Part shown: in pieces, positions 36,211 to 48,579 of the stretch
How positions within the stretch are numbered: position 1 is the first letter of the stretch
Layout: every line of letters starts with the position of its first letter
From: Toxonevra muliebris
Taxonomy: Eukaryota > Arthropoda > Insecta > Diptera > Pallopteridae
Length of the DNA stretch: 64,000 bases
Assembly (NCBI GenBank): GCA_963691655.1
Contig: OY829326.1
Coordinates: 148,570,998-148,634,997, forward strand
Direction of reading: 5' to 3'
Position numbers and translations under genes: made by a program
The notes under the pieces: generated by a model
The model's input: the letters and a program-made list of their open reading frames with translations, nothing else
Told to the model about the DNA's origin: nothing
Databases searched by the model: none

Positions 36211-38008
36211 TAGTGGCGGATCTTGAGGGTTAAGGGGTATGCAAAAAATTCTAAAGTCCTTCCAAAAAGTCTGAAACTGATTTTGGTTTTTATGTTAGAA
36301 GTTTGGTCTAGTTTTAATCTGCGTTTTTGTCTGACTTTTGATAGGAATTTCGAATTTAAGTTTTGGTTTGCTTTTGGTCTGATGATATTTCTGATTTCTG
36401 AACTGTTTTCCAATTGTTTTCGGTCTGAATTTTTGTTTAGTTTTTGTTCTGTGTTTTCGTTTCAGTTTAGTTTACTTTTTGTTCTGATTTTTGGTCTAAA
36501 TATCAGCCTGAGTTTTGGTCTAAATTTCGGTTTGAGTTTGGTTCACTTTTGGTTTGAATTTATGGCTGATCTTTGGTCGGAATTGTGGTCTAATTTTTAG
36601 TTTGAATACCGGTCAAATTTTTGGTCTACATTTTGGATTGATTTTTGGTTTGTTTTCAGTGCGAGTTTTGGTCTGTGTTTTAGTCTAAATTTTGTTCTAA
36701 GTTTCGATCTGATTTTTGATGGAAGATTTAGTTTAATTTTTGATCTGAATTTTTTCTGAATTATGATCTGATTTGGGTCTAAATTTTAGTCTAGTTGCAG
36801 TCTGTTTTTTTTTTGTCTGAATATTGTAGGCTTGCTCTGAATCTGGATCAAAAATTTTGGGTCTGTTTTCGGTCTTAATTTAGCTTTAGTTGTAATCTGT
36901 ATATGGGTCTAAATTGTGGTCTGATTTTTTGTCTGAAGTTTTGATCTAAAGAGCTGTCTAATTTTTAGACTGAGCTTTGATCTGAAGTATGTACTGATTT
37001 AGGTCTGGATTTCGGTCTGGTTTGGGTCTAAATTTCGACTAGAATTTTGTTTTGAATATCGGTCTGATTTTTGGTCTTAATATCGTTCTGATTTTTGTCT
37101 TCTTCTGGTTTTGAGTTTGGTCGAATATTTGGTCAGCTTTCTGTCTTTATTTTGGAATGAGTTTTGGACTGGACTTCGATATGAGTTTTGGTCTGAACTT
37201 TCCGTCTGCTTCTGGTGCACGTTTTGGTCTGTTTTTTTTAAACTTTTTTTTTGAATTTTGGTTCGAATATTGATCTGACTATCGGTCTGATTTTTGGTTT
37301 AAATTTGAAGCTTGTTTTGGTCTGAGCTATATATGGCCTAAATTTTGATCCGGTTTTTGGTCTGTACTTGCTTAAAGTTTTCATCTTAATTTTCGTCCTC
37401 ATATCGATCTGCTTGCTGATCTAATTTTTGGTCTGCGGTTGGTTTGAATTTCGATACACTTGTTGGTCTAATTTTTGGTCTGAGCTTGGTCTAAATTTCG
37501 ATCCGATTTTTGTTCCGAATTTCGGTTATCTGACTTCAGAGTATTGGTTTGCTTTTGATCTGAATTTTTGTATGCTTATTGATCATTATTTTGGTCTGAG
37601 TTTTGGTTTGCTTTTGGTCTGATGTTTATTCAGAATTTTTAACTCTTTTCTAAATTACTCTCTTCAAGTCTGATCCAGTCTTCTCTGACACATTTTACTT
37701 ATTCTGTTGTACATTTTTCACTGTACGCATATGTCATAAGATTTTTGCGAATCCTTATTTTAGTGTCTAATACTCTAGACAATTTTTAAGCATTTCTTCG
37801 CATGTTAATTATTATAACGCCATAACGCCGACTATTGCAGAAATAAGTTGTTATTTCTAATACGTTTGATAATATATTTGAGATCCAAGCTCTTCTATAA
37901 TCCTTCAGAATATTTAAGTATATTCCAGAATTTTTGCAATATTAAATGTCTTCCTTTAATTTAACAAAATCATTCCCCCTCCAAAACAAAATCCAAAATC
38001 CGCTACTG
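36211..38008. mobile_element. hAT-like element whose interior is a GGTCTGA array
   Basis: About 1.35 kb (36285-37640) is a degenerate array of TTTTGGTCTGAATTT-type units. The left end TAGTGGCGGATCTTGAGGG and the inverted right end CAGTAGCGGATTTTGG match at 12 of the first 15 positions. The outside 8-mers CCTATAGT (36203-36210) and CCTACAGA (38009-38016) agree at 6 of 8, as expected of an old hAT target duplication. No transposase frame is present. It lies upstream of the predicted DIP start codon. Confidence 0.6.
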
Positions 38009-38459
38009 CCTACAGAGTCGCCTGAATGAAGCAAAGCTAAATTTTGCAAATTTTCGCTATGAGCGTTTTTTGTTTGCCCTTTTTTTTGTGTCTGTTTTCA
38101 TACGGATTGTTTTGTTAGTATTTAAATTAATTCAATAGGCGAAATTTATGTTTGTAAACTGCAAATGCAAAGCTTTGCTTTTTCACTTTACATATGTAAA
38201 ATTTAAACTCTTTAAACTGTGTGTGCTTGTTTTAAATTTAAGTCAAACTTCTGCTATAGTTTCATAAAAGATTAAAGCTCATATTTACTCATTCACACGC
38301 CACTAAATCTCACAGGTATGTGCACCTCACCTTGCGCTTGACTCGCGATATCCCTTGAGAAATTTCCGACAAAGCCTTGCGCTGCACACCATGCCATGCT
38401 ATCATGACACGTCACACCAAGCCATGAGCGCGGCAGTATGCGTTTCATTTCATTTTAGT

Positions 38460-38700
38460 TATGAATTGTAGTGCACACACACACAGACACACACACACCT
38501 ACAAATCGCTGCAGACTTTTTCGCAGCTCACTCAACTCACTTACTAACTAACTGAATGACGGTCTGTTTATTTGTCTGACACTACAGTTTTGTGCAAAAT
38601 GCATTTAAACCTCACACACTCACTCGGTGGCATTATAAATGCGAATGTGAATGAGTGAGCTTGTGTGTGTGTGTATGTGTGTTTGAGTGACTTCTTCACT
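38460..38700. repeat. CA and TG microsatellites
   Basis: CA-rich tracts at about 38471-38500 and a TG tract at about 38660-38682 lie in otherwise unremarkable DNA. Confidence 0.7.
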
Positions 38701-39631
38701 TCGTATAGCAGTGAAAATGGGGGAAGCAGCAGTTACAGCAAATAACAACAGCGAATTTGATTAAAACGAAGTGCAAACTTTTGATCCTGCATTTTCTGAG
38801 AGATTCCTTTATCACTACCTTACTCCTTGTTGCCCTTGTTGTTGTCGTCCACAGTAGATTCTCTGTTTGCACTAGTGATGTATGTTAAACTTGTTAATGT
38901 TGCCATGGTTCTTTATATTGTTGCAAATGTATATGTATGTATGTGTGTATATATCTGGCAACATGTGTTTCTGTCCACCCCATATGCGTTTTTGTTCTTG
39001 TTGTTGTTGCTTTTCTTTTTGTTTGTTGTCTGGTTACTCTCCTACTGCCATGATTCTTCATCTCTCAGTCTTACGGTTTTATGCTGAAGGAATTTAATTA
39101 TTAAAATGCAAAAACACAGACACAGAAATATTAGTGAATGTGCTTCTGCTTGTGCTTGTGGTTTATCTTTGTGGCTTGGATGTATGCATATGTGTGTTTG
39201 TGTGAGTGTGTTGTACCAAAACAGTGGTGAATTTTTAAATAAAAATAATATTATGTAACAGAAAAGATTAAGAAATGGTTAAATATAAAAAATACATGTA
39301 ACTATATACTCGGAATTACTACACACGTGCTAACCATGATTAACTTTTACTTAATTCATTTCACACGAATATGTAAAGAAAAAATTTAAAACAATTTTGA
39401 AATAAAATTTTTATATATTTTCTAATCAACGTTAACACTGCGTCTTCACGTTTCTTTTTGGTACCGAATAGAAGCTTTTGAGTTCATTGGAAACACAATT
39501 CAATTGCTTCCACCAGACGAATTAGACTTTGTTAAGTACCAAAAGATAAGGAAATAAAAACGATGGGTTTTATATGGAAACCAAGGAGTAGTGAAATCTT
39601 AAAAGTAAAGAGCCATCCATAAAGTATTTTA

Positions 39632-40918
39632 CAGCGGTTCACGCCAAATTGGCACGCTTTGTTCTGATCACCACGTCGCCCCTAGTCATAAGAACAACAA
39701 ATTTTTTACTGGGATTTGTTTACAATACCGTTACCGTCAGTTGATAAATTTTTCATATTAATTGATCGCAAGTTGGTGATTGTGTGCACAATGGAAGCTG
39801 CAAATAGAAAATTAATTGTGAACAAATTTATTGAAAATCCGTCGTGGTCTGATTCAAAGATTGCGAAAGTGTTAAATATCTCCAAAAGAACGGTATGTAG
39901 AGTTATAAAACGATATAAAAAAACTTTTAGTGTTGAAAGAGCTAAAAAAGTTGTGAACAAAACGGGAACCACCAACCTAAAATTAAAGGCAAAGATCTTG
40001 AGGTCCATCAAAAGCAATCCAGGACTATCGGATAGCGATCGTGCCAAAAAATTCAATACCAGCAAAAGTACTGCTAGACGAATACGCATAAAAGCTGGGC
40101 TAAAGTGCTATCGTGCTATAAAATATCCAAACAGAATTTGCTAGCTAAAAAACGTGCTCGTCTTTTTTATAATAATGTTTTGTCCAAATTCAATGGATGC
40201 ATTATTGCGGATGACGAATCATACGTAAAATTTGATCTTAAACAGCTTCCAGGTCAAAAATTTTATATGGCCACGAATCGTGGTAATGTACCCTCAAAAC
40301 TCAAGTATATAAAAATAAATAAATTTGCAAAAAAAGCAATAGTGTGGCAGGCTATTTGCAGCTGTGGTCTCAAATCCAGGGCATTTGTGACATCCTCTTC
40401 TATGGCGTCTGATATTTACATCAAAGAGTGCCTTTCGAAACGACTATTGCCATTTGTTCGTCACCACCATTCGCCAGTGAAGTTTTGGCCTGATTTAGCC
40501 AGTTGCCACTACTCTAAGAAAACCATGGATTGGTATCAGACAAATAAAGTAGATGTAGTGCCCAAATATGTGAATCCACCCAATTGCCCCCAGCTTCGAC
40601 CGATCGAAAAATACTGGGCTATTACAAAATATAAGTTGAAGAAAAATGCAGGTATTGTCAAAAATGTGAATTCAATGTTACTAAAATGGAACCAAAGAGC
40701 CGCAAAAGTATCCAGAGCGGATGTTCAAAGGTTGATGGGGTCCATTAAAAGGAATACCCGGAACTTTTTGCACAACAAAGAAATTTAAATCTTTTAATAT
40801 TATGGTATTAAAACACAATATTAAACTTTTCATTTAATGCATTATTTGTTATTCTGAGTGTTCTGGTTAAAGAGATACAGCAACTTTCCTTCGTGCCAAT
40901 TTTACGTGAACCTCGCTT
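39632..40918 (+). mobile_element. Nearly intact DD37E Tc1/mariner transposon (ITmD37E type)
   Basis: The element is 1287 bases between TA dinucleotides (39630-39631 and 40919-40920). The left end CAGCGGTTCACGCCAAATTG and the inverted right end AAGCGAGGTTCACGTAAAAT align with a 2-base shift; both continue into TTGGCACG. The size and TA target fit the mosquito-type ITmD37E family. It contains one transposase frame. Confidence 0.85.
39791..40788 (+). pseudogene. DD37E transposase with a single frameshift
   Basis: The ATG at 39791 begins MEAANRKLIVNKFIENPSWS. Two helix-turn-helix units follow: DSKIAKVLNISKRTVCRVIK and DSDRAKKFNTSKSTARRIRI. The catalytic core has all three acidic residues: DDESYVKFD, WPDLASCHYSKK and CPQLRPIEKYW. 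Thirty-seven residues separate the second Asp from the Glu, hence DD37E. The only lesion seen is a 1-base frameshift near 40130-40137, joining YPNR to LLAKKRARLFYNN. Total length is about 332 codons, close to what I recall for the family. It is the best preserved of three copies here and a possible recent source of the other relatives. Confidence 0.85.
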
Positions 40919-41707
40919 TAGAATAAAGAATAAAGAGTGACAGCAAAAATCGTTCATTTCCAACCAGTCCAACCAGACTATAGCTAAGAAGCATTAATCT
41001 TGGGAAAGTTATATTTTGGGTTGCTATATAATTTCAGAGATATTGACAGTTAGGTCACTAAAGTAAGATTCGATATGCGTAATTTTAACACTCCAAACAT
41101 AGATAGCTTATAATTTTAACGGTCACCGATTAGATTACGCGAGAAATTTCAATTTCATGTCACAAGCATTGAGTTTATCGTTTGCACTAGAAATAATCAC
41201 ATTTTTCATGAATATGAAAATTATATTTAAATATGAAAACGTTACAAAAGACCCCAAAAATTATAAGATAAGTAATTTTGGATTATAAAAATGGCATTCG
41301 AATAGTGTTGGCCAATGGCCCAGTGTTACCTCAAACGAAAAGTTTCCTGTGATTGATGTCTCATTTAGCTATACCATTGAGTTCATATTATAACCAGTGA
41401 AACCAGTCAGTATGTTTAGTTTCAGCTCTATTCTCACTAGAGTAGTTAGAGGGAAAAAAGTCGCCAAAAGTAATTTATGCCTACACTGAAAAAAGGAAAT
41501 AGTAAATGCCTTAGGAAAATTTTTTGATAAAAATAGGTTTGTATTTGAGTTGAATTTGAAGATAAAAATAATTTAAATAAAAAATATTTTTGATATAACA
41601 CGTTTTTAAAATGGACTAAAAAGTATAAAATAATTTCTCCTAACCCCATACAGATTCACAACCACATATAGATTCCTTATCCCATACAGATTGTCTTGAA
41701 AATTTGT

Positions 41708-41893
41708 AACTGTGAATTTTAGTAGGACGAAAATACTTGTATGATTTAAAACAACAAACGTGGTTCGCATGCAATAACAAATTGATGGATGAATAGTTCA
41801 CAAATGGCTAGCAATTTTATCTCTATCCATATGCGTCCCACGTTTTTCGTTTTAAATCATACAAGTATTTTCGTCCTATTAAGATTCACAGTT
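41708..41893. mobile_element. Foldback MITE with about 60-base arms
   Basis: The left arm starts AACTGTGAATTTTAGTAGGA and the inverted right arm AACTGTGAATCTTAATAGGA. Pairing continues through GAAAATACTTGTATGATT and AAAACGTGG with few mismatches. The loop is about 65 bases. Target duplication is not obvious and there is no coding capacity. Confidence 0.75.
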
Positions 41894-43604
41894 GAACTCA
41901 ATTGGAATTTGAAATTGTTGACACATAGAATCAAAACCAATTGTCTAAGCAATGTCACATGGATGTAAAAATGTATAAGAAGAATAATTTATTTATATAT
42001 TAAAATATAAAATATGAAAAGTTCTAACATTTTAGCTAAATATACTTATTTACACACATATATTTAGGTACAATGTTGAAAATAGTGATAATATTTCCTC
42101 GCATTTTGATTTCATGAAATCAGTAGAAAAAGATTTAAAAGTACTTATATAAAATTCATAAAATCAAAACAAAGCGTTTACATATTTGTATATAAAGAAT
42201 ATATAAATACTGTAAATGTTGCAAGTTATTTGCTAAAAGAAATGTTAAATATTTATTTCATCAAACACGTCAAACTCATCCATCCATACATTTTTGACTG
42301 CTGGATGTGTTGACAACCGTCGCTGTCACACCATCGGTATTGCACCTCGCTGCTGTTTCTACGATTTTTTGTTTCGATTCCAGCAAGAGCAAATTGCGAT
42401 CTCTTTACAATCTATACTCTTTGTAAGCGGAACAAAACGAAAAGAAAAGTTCGTTATTATTTGTTTTTGTTCTCTCTCTCATTTGTCTTTGAATTTGTGT
42501 ATGTACACACATATAAATATATTCTACTCCCGCTAAAGCAATGATTTTAACAACGATGAATTCAATGCTTTGATCTATGAAAAAAATGGAAAAACTTCCG
42601 ATGCTAATATTTTAAATATTATTATATTTATATATATTTTAGATATTTCATATTGCATTGTCTTCCAGTTCTGAACTATATTTAAAGTTTCAAGTCTCTA
42701 GCTCATCGGGAAGTTAACTTAATATCGATTTCAAAATTTGTACCGAACAGACTGACAGACAGACAGACACCATTGAAAGCGAGTTGATATAAACGTGGTA
42801 AAATACCATTTGTCGAGGTTATGCTCTCAGATCTGAAACAAAAGTTTCGTTAGAAAAAGTGATTTTATGCTGTCTATCAAATTTTGTGTATCGAATTTGA
42901 CAGCAGAATTTTTTTATGTTTCCAAGACTGGAAGAAATCTTAACCTTGATTTGAATTCAACGCAAAAAAGTTATATGGAAAACGATTCTTTCTGCTTAAT
43001 CATCTTTTAGAAACCTACATTTTGGCAAGACTGTGATGTGGATATGAAGTCGCTCTTCTCTTTTTTTACTTTCATTAATAACCTACTCGTTTCTTCAAAA
43101 ACGCCGTAGGCTACAGAGTTTGAAAAACAATTTTTATTAAATAATAATCTGCAATAAATTTTCAATTGAAGTTCTAGTAAATAGAGTTGTGTTTAACGCA
43201 TATAAGACTCAGTGTAGTTTGTTATCCCCAAACATCCCAAACCTGCTGCTTATAGAAAGTGTAGATATAGTAAAATCAGCGGCGGCGTTTGATATTCTAA
43301 CCATACCAATTCAATGTGATGCTCGTTGAAATAATCTCATTGATGGGGTGTAGATAGAAACAGAAATATGTTCATCTGACTGATCTTTGTGTGATATATA
43401 CTACCTATAGCCACCTCAAAATGGAGCTCAATTCGGATTTATGGGCTCAACGGCAAGTTTTATACCATATCCAATAACGAACAATAAAACGGGCAGCGGA
43501 CAGTAATGATTTCAGCACTATTGGCTCTTTGTCTTAGTTGGCGTATAACCACACATAAAACCGCATTGAGGTAATGCCAGGTGGGGCTGATGCTAGTCCA
43601 GTAG

Positions 43605-43790
43605 TGTACTGCCCATGCTGGCTGCTGTGATGCAACGCCGATGTTGACATAGTGATGCAATACCGATTAGGGCTGCTGTGTTGTAATACTGATTCTGAGT
43701 CAATATTAGCCGCCGTGATGTAGCGCTGATGTTAACCGGGTGGTATAGTACCGATTCGGGTCACTGGGAATTTTATAGCACTATGACCGA
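43605..43790. repeat. Degenerate GC-richer tandem repeat
   Basis: Roughly five decayed copies of a unit resembling GCTGCTGTGATGCAACGCC plus GATGTTGAC are present. It stands out from the AT-rich flanks. Confidence 0.45.
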
Positions 43791-44164
43791 ATGTTCCAAT
43801 AACATTGGAGAAGGGAATCGACGTGAACGGTGAAGATCCCATCCTTCGTTTCTGAGCTACCAATAACTAGTATTCGCCTTCCAACAATAAGTTCCTTCGA
43901 ACTTATTCAAAATGTCGGCTTATGTGGATAGGAAAATTAATATTTCATAATGAAAATAGTAGAATCAAAAAGGTTTTTTTTTATCAGAGTAGTTTTCCAT
44001 AAATTTTTCTATCCATAAACCAAATGTGTACGCTGAATTTACTCATGAAATTTCGAATTACGTTTAATCCTAGGTAAATAGTAAAAACTAAAATTGGTTT
44101 TCCATTTTTTAACTTTAAACTCTAAAGCAGTGACGGCCTTGGTGTTATTCAAGTTTTAAGCTCT

Positions 44165-45016
44165 TTAATCCTTTCGGTACCATGATGACACCGGTGTCAC
44201 AAGATTAATTTTTGCGATTTTTTAGCCCATTAAGGACGAGCGGGAACCAGAGTAGATAGATCAAATAAGTAACTTAAGATAAAAATTGTTTTTGAACCTG
44301 GTGCAGGAACGACTCAGCGACAAGGTGCCATATAGCACCGTTGGGCTATACTGGGTTAAAAACTTTTTTTTAAATTTAGGGTTTTTGGAAAGGGAACTGG
44401 CAGTTCTTTAATTTCAATTAAAAAAATTTGCAATTATTTTTTTTTGTAACCGTACTGTAGCGAATCAAAGGTAAAAAAATTATGTTTTTTTTGTTAAATT
44501 TCAACCGCTCACAATTTTTACAAAATTTGTTCAAATACAACAAACTTTTAATATGTTGTAAGAAAAACATAATTTCCCATATTTTGGAATTTTTGTTTAT
44601 TTATTTGGAAATACAAGTTATGCTATGGGTCACCGGTGACCCTAAAATCTACAATGGAAAAATTTTAACATCATTTTTACAATGAAATGGGGGTCGCATT
44701 ATGCGAATTTAGACTCGGTTTTCCTCTATTGGTTCTAGTTTCCTTACGGTCAAGAAAGGGTTAAGTGAAAAATTAATACTAAGTTACTTTGTCTGTCTTT
44801 AAAAAGATATCTACTAAAAATATACAGAAAAAGTTTGTCAAAAATTCCCATTGAGGGCCACTAGGTCACCGGTGACCTATGAAAATTCAAGCCTTTAGAA
44901 GCACAAAATGTATTTGTTTTGATCAAAAATTGTAACAAGAAATGGGGGTCAGCCAATATGAATCCGAATTCGGTTTTGCTCTCTCTCTGGTTTTTCTATG
45001 GTACCGAAAGGGTTAA
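44165..45016 (-). mobile_element. piggyBac-like MITE, copy 2 (inverted)
   Basis: TTAA lies at 44165-44168 and 45013-45016. The minus-strand end TTAACCCTTTCGGTACCATA matches the left end of copy 1, and internal blocks such as the TTTTTGATCAAAACAAA and TTAACCCTTTCTTGACCGTA segments recur in inverted order. It is about 200 bases longer than copy 1, mostly because of the nested insert at 44222-44359. Confidence 0.75.
44222..44359. mobile_element. Nested TTAA-type small MITE
   Basis: This 138-base segment is absent from the same place in copy 1. It begins TTAGCCCATTAAGG and ends CTATACTGGGTTAA, so inverted ends start TTA(A/G)CCCA. It holds a GTGCCATATAGCAC palindrome near 44325. Confidence 0.6.
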
Positions 45017-45114
45017 CAGTCTTAAGACCGATGTGTTATCAAAAACCCGATTTAAAAATCTTTTTTTTTTTGCAATATTTCAGTTTTAAAACTTTACCAC
45101 TAATACATATGAGA

Positions 45115-45408
45115 CGCTGAGAAGAAAAGTGGTATAACTTCCACGTTCAGAAAAAAGTGGAATAATTTTACTTAAGAGCAAAAGCAACACGAAATATGTT
45201 CAGAGCAAAAGTGAAACGAAATATGTTCACGGAATAAAAAACTATGCTGTTCTTGCTCTGAAAAAATTGTTATACCATTTTTGCTCTTACTTTTAAGGCG
45301 TTTCATTTTCACTTTAAACCGTATTACTTATGCCATTCTTGCACTGACACTCTAAATTTTTTCACTTTTGCTCTTATATAAATGTTAGCCCGCTTTTCCT
45401 CTCAGCCT
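45115..45408. mobile_element. Small inverted-repeat element
   Basis: The left end CGCTGAGAAGAAAAGTGG and the inverted right end GGCTGAGAGGAAAAGCGG form an inverted repeat that continues to CTAAC. CATATG occurs just outside both ends. Inner TAAGAGCAAAAG and CTTTTGCTCTTA motifs are also inverted. It is non-coding. Confidence 0.55.
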
Positions 45409-45419
45409 GTCATATGCAT

Positions 45420-48400
45420 TTTGTGAATGATGTAGAATAAGCGATACTGTTCTAAAGTCACGATTGCGAACAAATCTAGCAAAACTTTAAACTAATTAAT
45501 TTCCATAACAAAATTGATTGATCTTTCTGAATGCATTCAACCAATTAGCATGCATTTAGTTTCTTCGGTTGAATGCAAGCATTGAAAAAGAAATTTATTC
45601 CTAGAAGTATGTACATAAGTGGAAGCTTAGATTCCCAATCCTGGTTAGAAAAGCAACCGCATCACACATTCAATTGATTACACATAAGATGATGGTGTTC
45701 TTAATTTTATTTTTATTTTTTTCTGAATACAAAATCGCGTTAAAAGTAAATATTGCAGATTCTTCACCTTTTGGCAAAAATAAGTAAATAATTGCAGTGC
45801 TTAAGAATAAATCAACAGCCAGACACAACTTCAAAGCAACCACAAAAACCAAAGTCACTTAAGAAACACACACCAAATGAACCAAACTGAAGATGACTTG
45901 AGGATTTGCAAAAGAAGAAACTCTTTCATATATGTACTCACATACATACATATAAGCTAATACAACCTCTTTGAAAATTCAATGCAAACAAATAAGTGAA
46001 ACCAAATATCTGCTAGATATTACTACAGACTGACAAAGAATAATTTCAAAGTGTTTCAACAGTAAATGCAACTAAAAATACGCGCACATACACACACACA
46101 CACACAAGCAAACCGAACGAAAAGAAAAGCTTCGGGATTTTACTTGATTTTAGCTGTAAAGGAAATTCAGTTCAGTTTAAGAAGCTGCTGCTACTGCCAA
46201 GTGACTATGCATGAAGTTACACTTGCTTATATCCTTAAAGAGGATATCAACATGCAGTAGTAGCAGTAGCAGCAACAGTATATCAAACAAATATATTCTA
46301 CTTATGGTATGTGTTGTTGTTGCTCTTGTTGCTGCTTCTTTTGTAGTAAAACTCAATGTTGAAATGCGTTAAAAGTTGTAAAAACGTGTCAAGATAGGAA
46401 GCATAGAAAACTTGGTAGCGGAAGCAGTAATAAAAAAAAACTGAAGAAGAGATGAGATCGATGGCAACAGTGTGCAAGGATATGTTTTGTGAGTGTGTGC
46501 GTTCGAAACGTTTTATTAGATACGTGCTATATCTCCTATTTATATGTATGTGATATGGCTGTGGTGTTGTTGTCATTGTTGTCTACTTGTTGTTGTTGTT
46601 GTTGCTGTTGCTGATATCTATCTTTTTACACATTTAATATTATATAATCTCAAACCTTCCGCTTTTTATATTCAAACAAATACATACACATACAAACACA
46701 TGTAAATATGACCATGAAAGTATAACGTACGCTTCCTGTTAAAGAGAGATATAAAGTCAGAGTAAGAGAGAGAGGGAGTTACAGAGAGTTGTTGAATAAT
46801 AAAGGTTTTTGCTATTTATTTTTCTGTCTAACTGCTGCTATGACTATACGACTATTTGTCTGTCTACATACACACATGTGAACATATTTCCACACACTCA
46901 CATGTGTGTGTTTGTGTATGACCCGCTTCCTGTTGTCGGTTTTCTTTTAATTTACTTACAGTTTTTATTTTAAATTTAATTTTTTTTTTATTTAATTTTT
47001 CCGAGTACTACAGTGTTGCATTTTTTACTGCTTTAAAAGCTACCAGCAAACTTCATTTCATCCTTTGATGTTGGTCTTTTTTCTGTTTATTTGCTCGTTT
47101 GCTTGTTTGTTTCTGCACACTTTTCTCCTTCTAATTCTTTTGCTGCTGTTGCATGTTACATGCAACAGCAAACAGATTTGAATTGCCGTGCATTGCCATT
47201 CTAAATAAGAGTTCATACACATATAGGCTCTAAGGTGAGTGAGTCCTCAGTTGAGCTATTGTAGCAAGTATATGTAGTTTCTAAAAGTTGCCATTTTCAT
47301 GCAACAAAAAGGTTTTTACTTCTTCCTTTATATTCATTTATTATTATTATATAAAAAGCAAACTCCCACGTTTGTAAAAATCATGCAAAATTTTCATAGA
47401 ATCTAAAATTATTATAAGCTCCTTAAAGTGAAAATGTTTTTTTTTGTATTTTTATTATGATAATTTTTATTTATGTTGCCCTTCAGAGTAATTCGTGAAG
47501 TATACAGCATGTAATGTGATAATTAAATGCAATTTTGCTTCAAAAAAATAAGAAACTGCATTCAGAATTGGGTGCTAAAATAACATTCATTTAAATAGTT
47601 ATTAAAACTTTTGTATACAATTTGAATTAATTAAAATATTACATGGTTAATATATCCGGACCATGAACAAAATATGATGTTGACTAACGAAAATTTCTAA
47701 GTATAGGTAAAGCTAATTCCAAACTCGACTAAACTTTAAATATTCTTAATATCCTTTAATAAATATAACTCATTGCTTTTAGCAGTGGCTATAAAATGAT
47801 TTTACCTTATGTGTACCAAATTTTTGATTAATTTAAGTTTATATTTTCAACCAATATTACTCTAAGAATATCTAAAGAATCCAAGGGTCAGTTTTATTTC
47901 CAAAGCCAGTGTTTTTCAATACATGGATTGAGAAACTTAGAGCAAACATAGATTCTTTGAAAAATAAATAGTCTTCATACCCTCATAACAATCATTTTAC
48001 AATGAATGTTGGTACTAGCGGACCCATTGGACCTGGTAATGCTTTTAATCGTAATTCATCAGAAAGAGAGACTGTTTATGTAAAATTTGTAAAACTGACT
48101 GTCTGTTGTTTTAGGACACAATTCTGTTAAAGTTTTCCCAATATTACTATGGATTGACCGCCTCTATGAAGTTTTTAATTTTTCCTCGCCAAGGTTGTAT
48201 TCAAGAGTTGCATAGCACACCGTTTGGTTTTCTTAATAACTTCCCATGCAAGTTAAATTTTCGCCTTTTTTTGTGGGTGAATATCCGATGCCTTTTGGTA
48301 GATGATTTGCAGAAGCTGTTCATTGGTGATGACTCTAGACTATTAAATCTTTACAATAGTAAAAACACATTTGTTTTAAAATTCCGCGATTTCTATTTGA

Positions 48401-48560
48401 TCGCAGCGCCATGCTTAAATGCTGTAATTAAAATGCACAATTTCTAGTTCATGCCTACATTTAGTGATTTTAGATATTATTTGGGGACACATTTTAAAAA
48501 CGATGCAGCTAAAAAACTACATCACCTACAACAACAAAAAATTGTTGCTTAAAGCATGGT
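45420..48560. other. Non-coding DNA with CA, GTT and AGC microsatellites
   Basis: A CA tract lies at 46087-46105, AGC/GTT triplets at 46255-46340 and 46585-46615, and GA-rich DNA at 46755-46785. A 97-codon plus-strand frame at 48154-48447 is not recognised and lacks codon bias. Confidence 0.5.
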
Positions 48561-48579
48561 AATTTTTCTAAATATATAT

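Noticed and set aside
36223..36600. 125-codon Phe/Leu-rich ORF
   Set aside because: It is a translation of the GGTCTGA tandem array; the repeat unit is poor in stop codons.
48154..48447. 97-codon plus-strand ORF
   Set aside because: No recognisable motif, no third-position GC bias and no splice context; similar ORFs arise by chance in this DNA.
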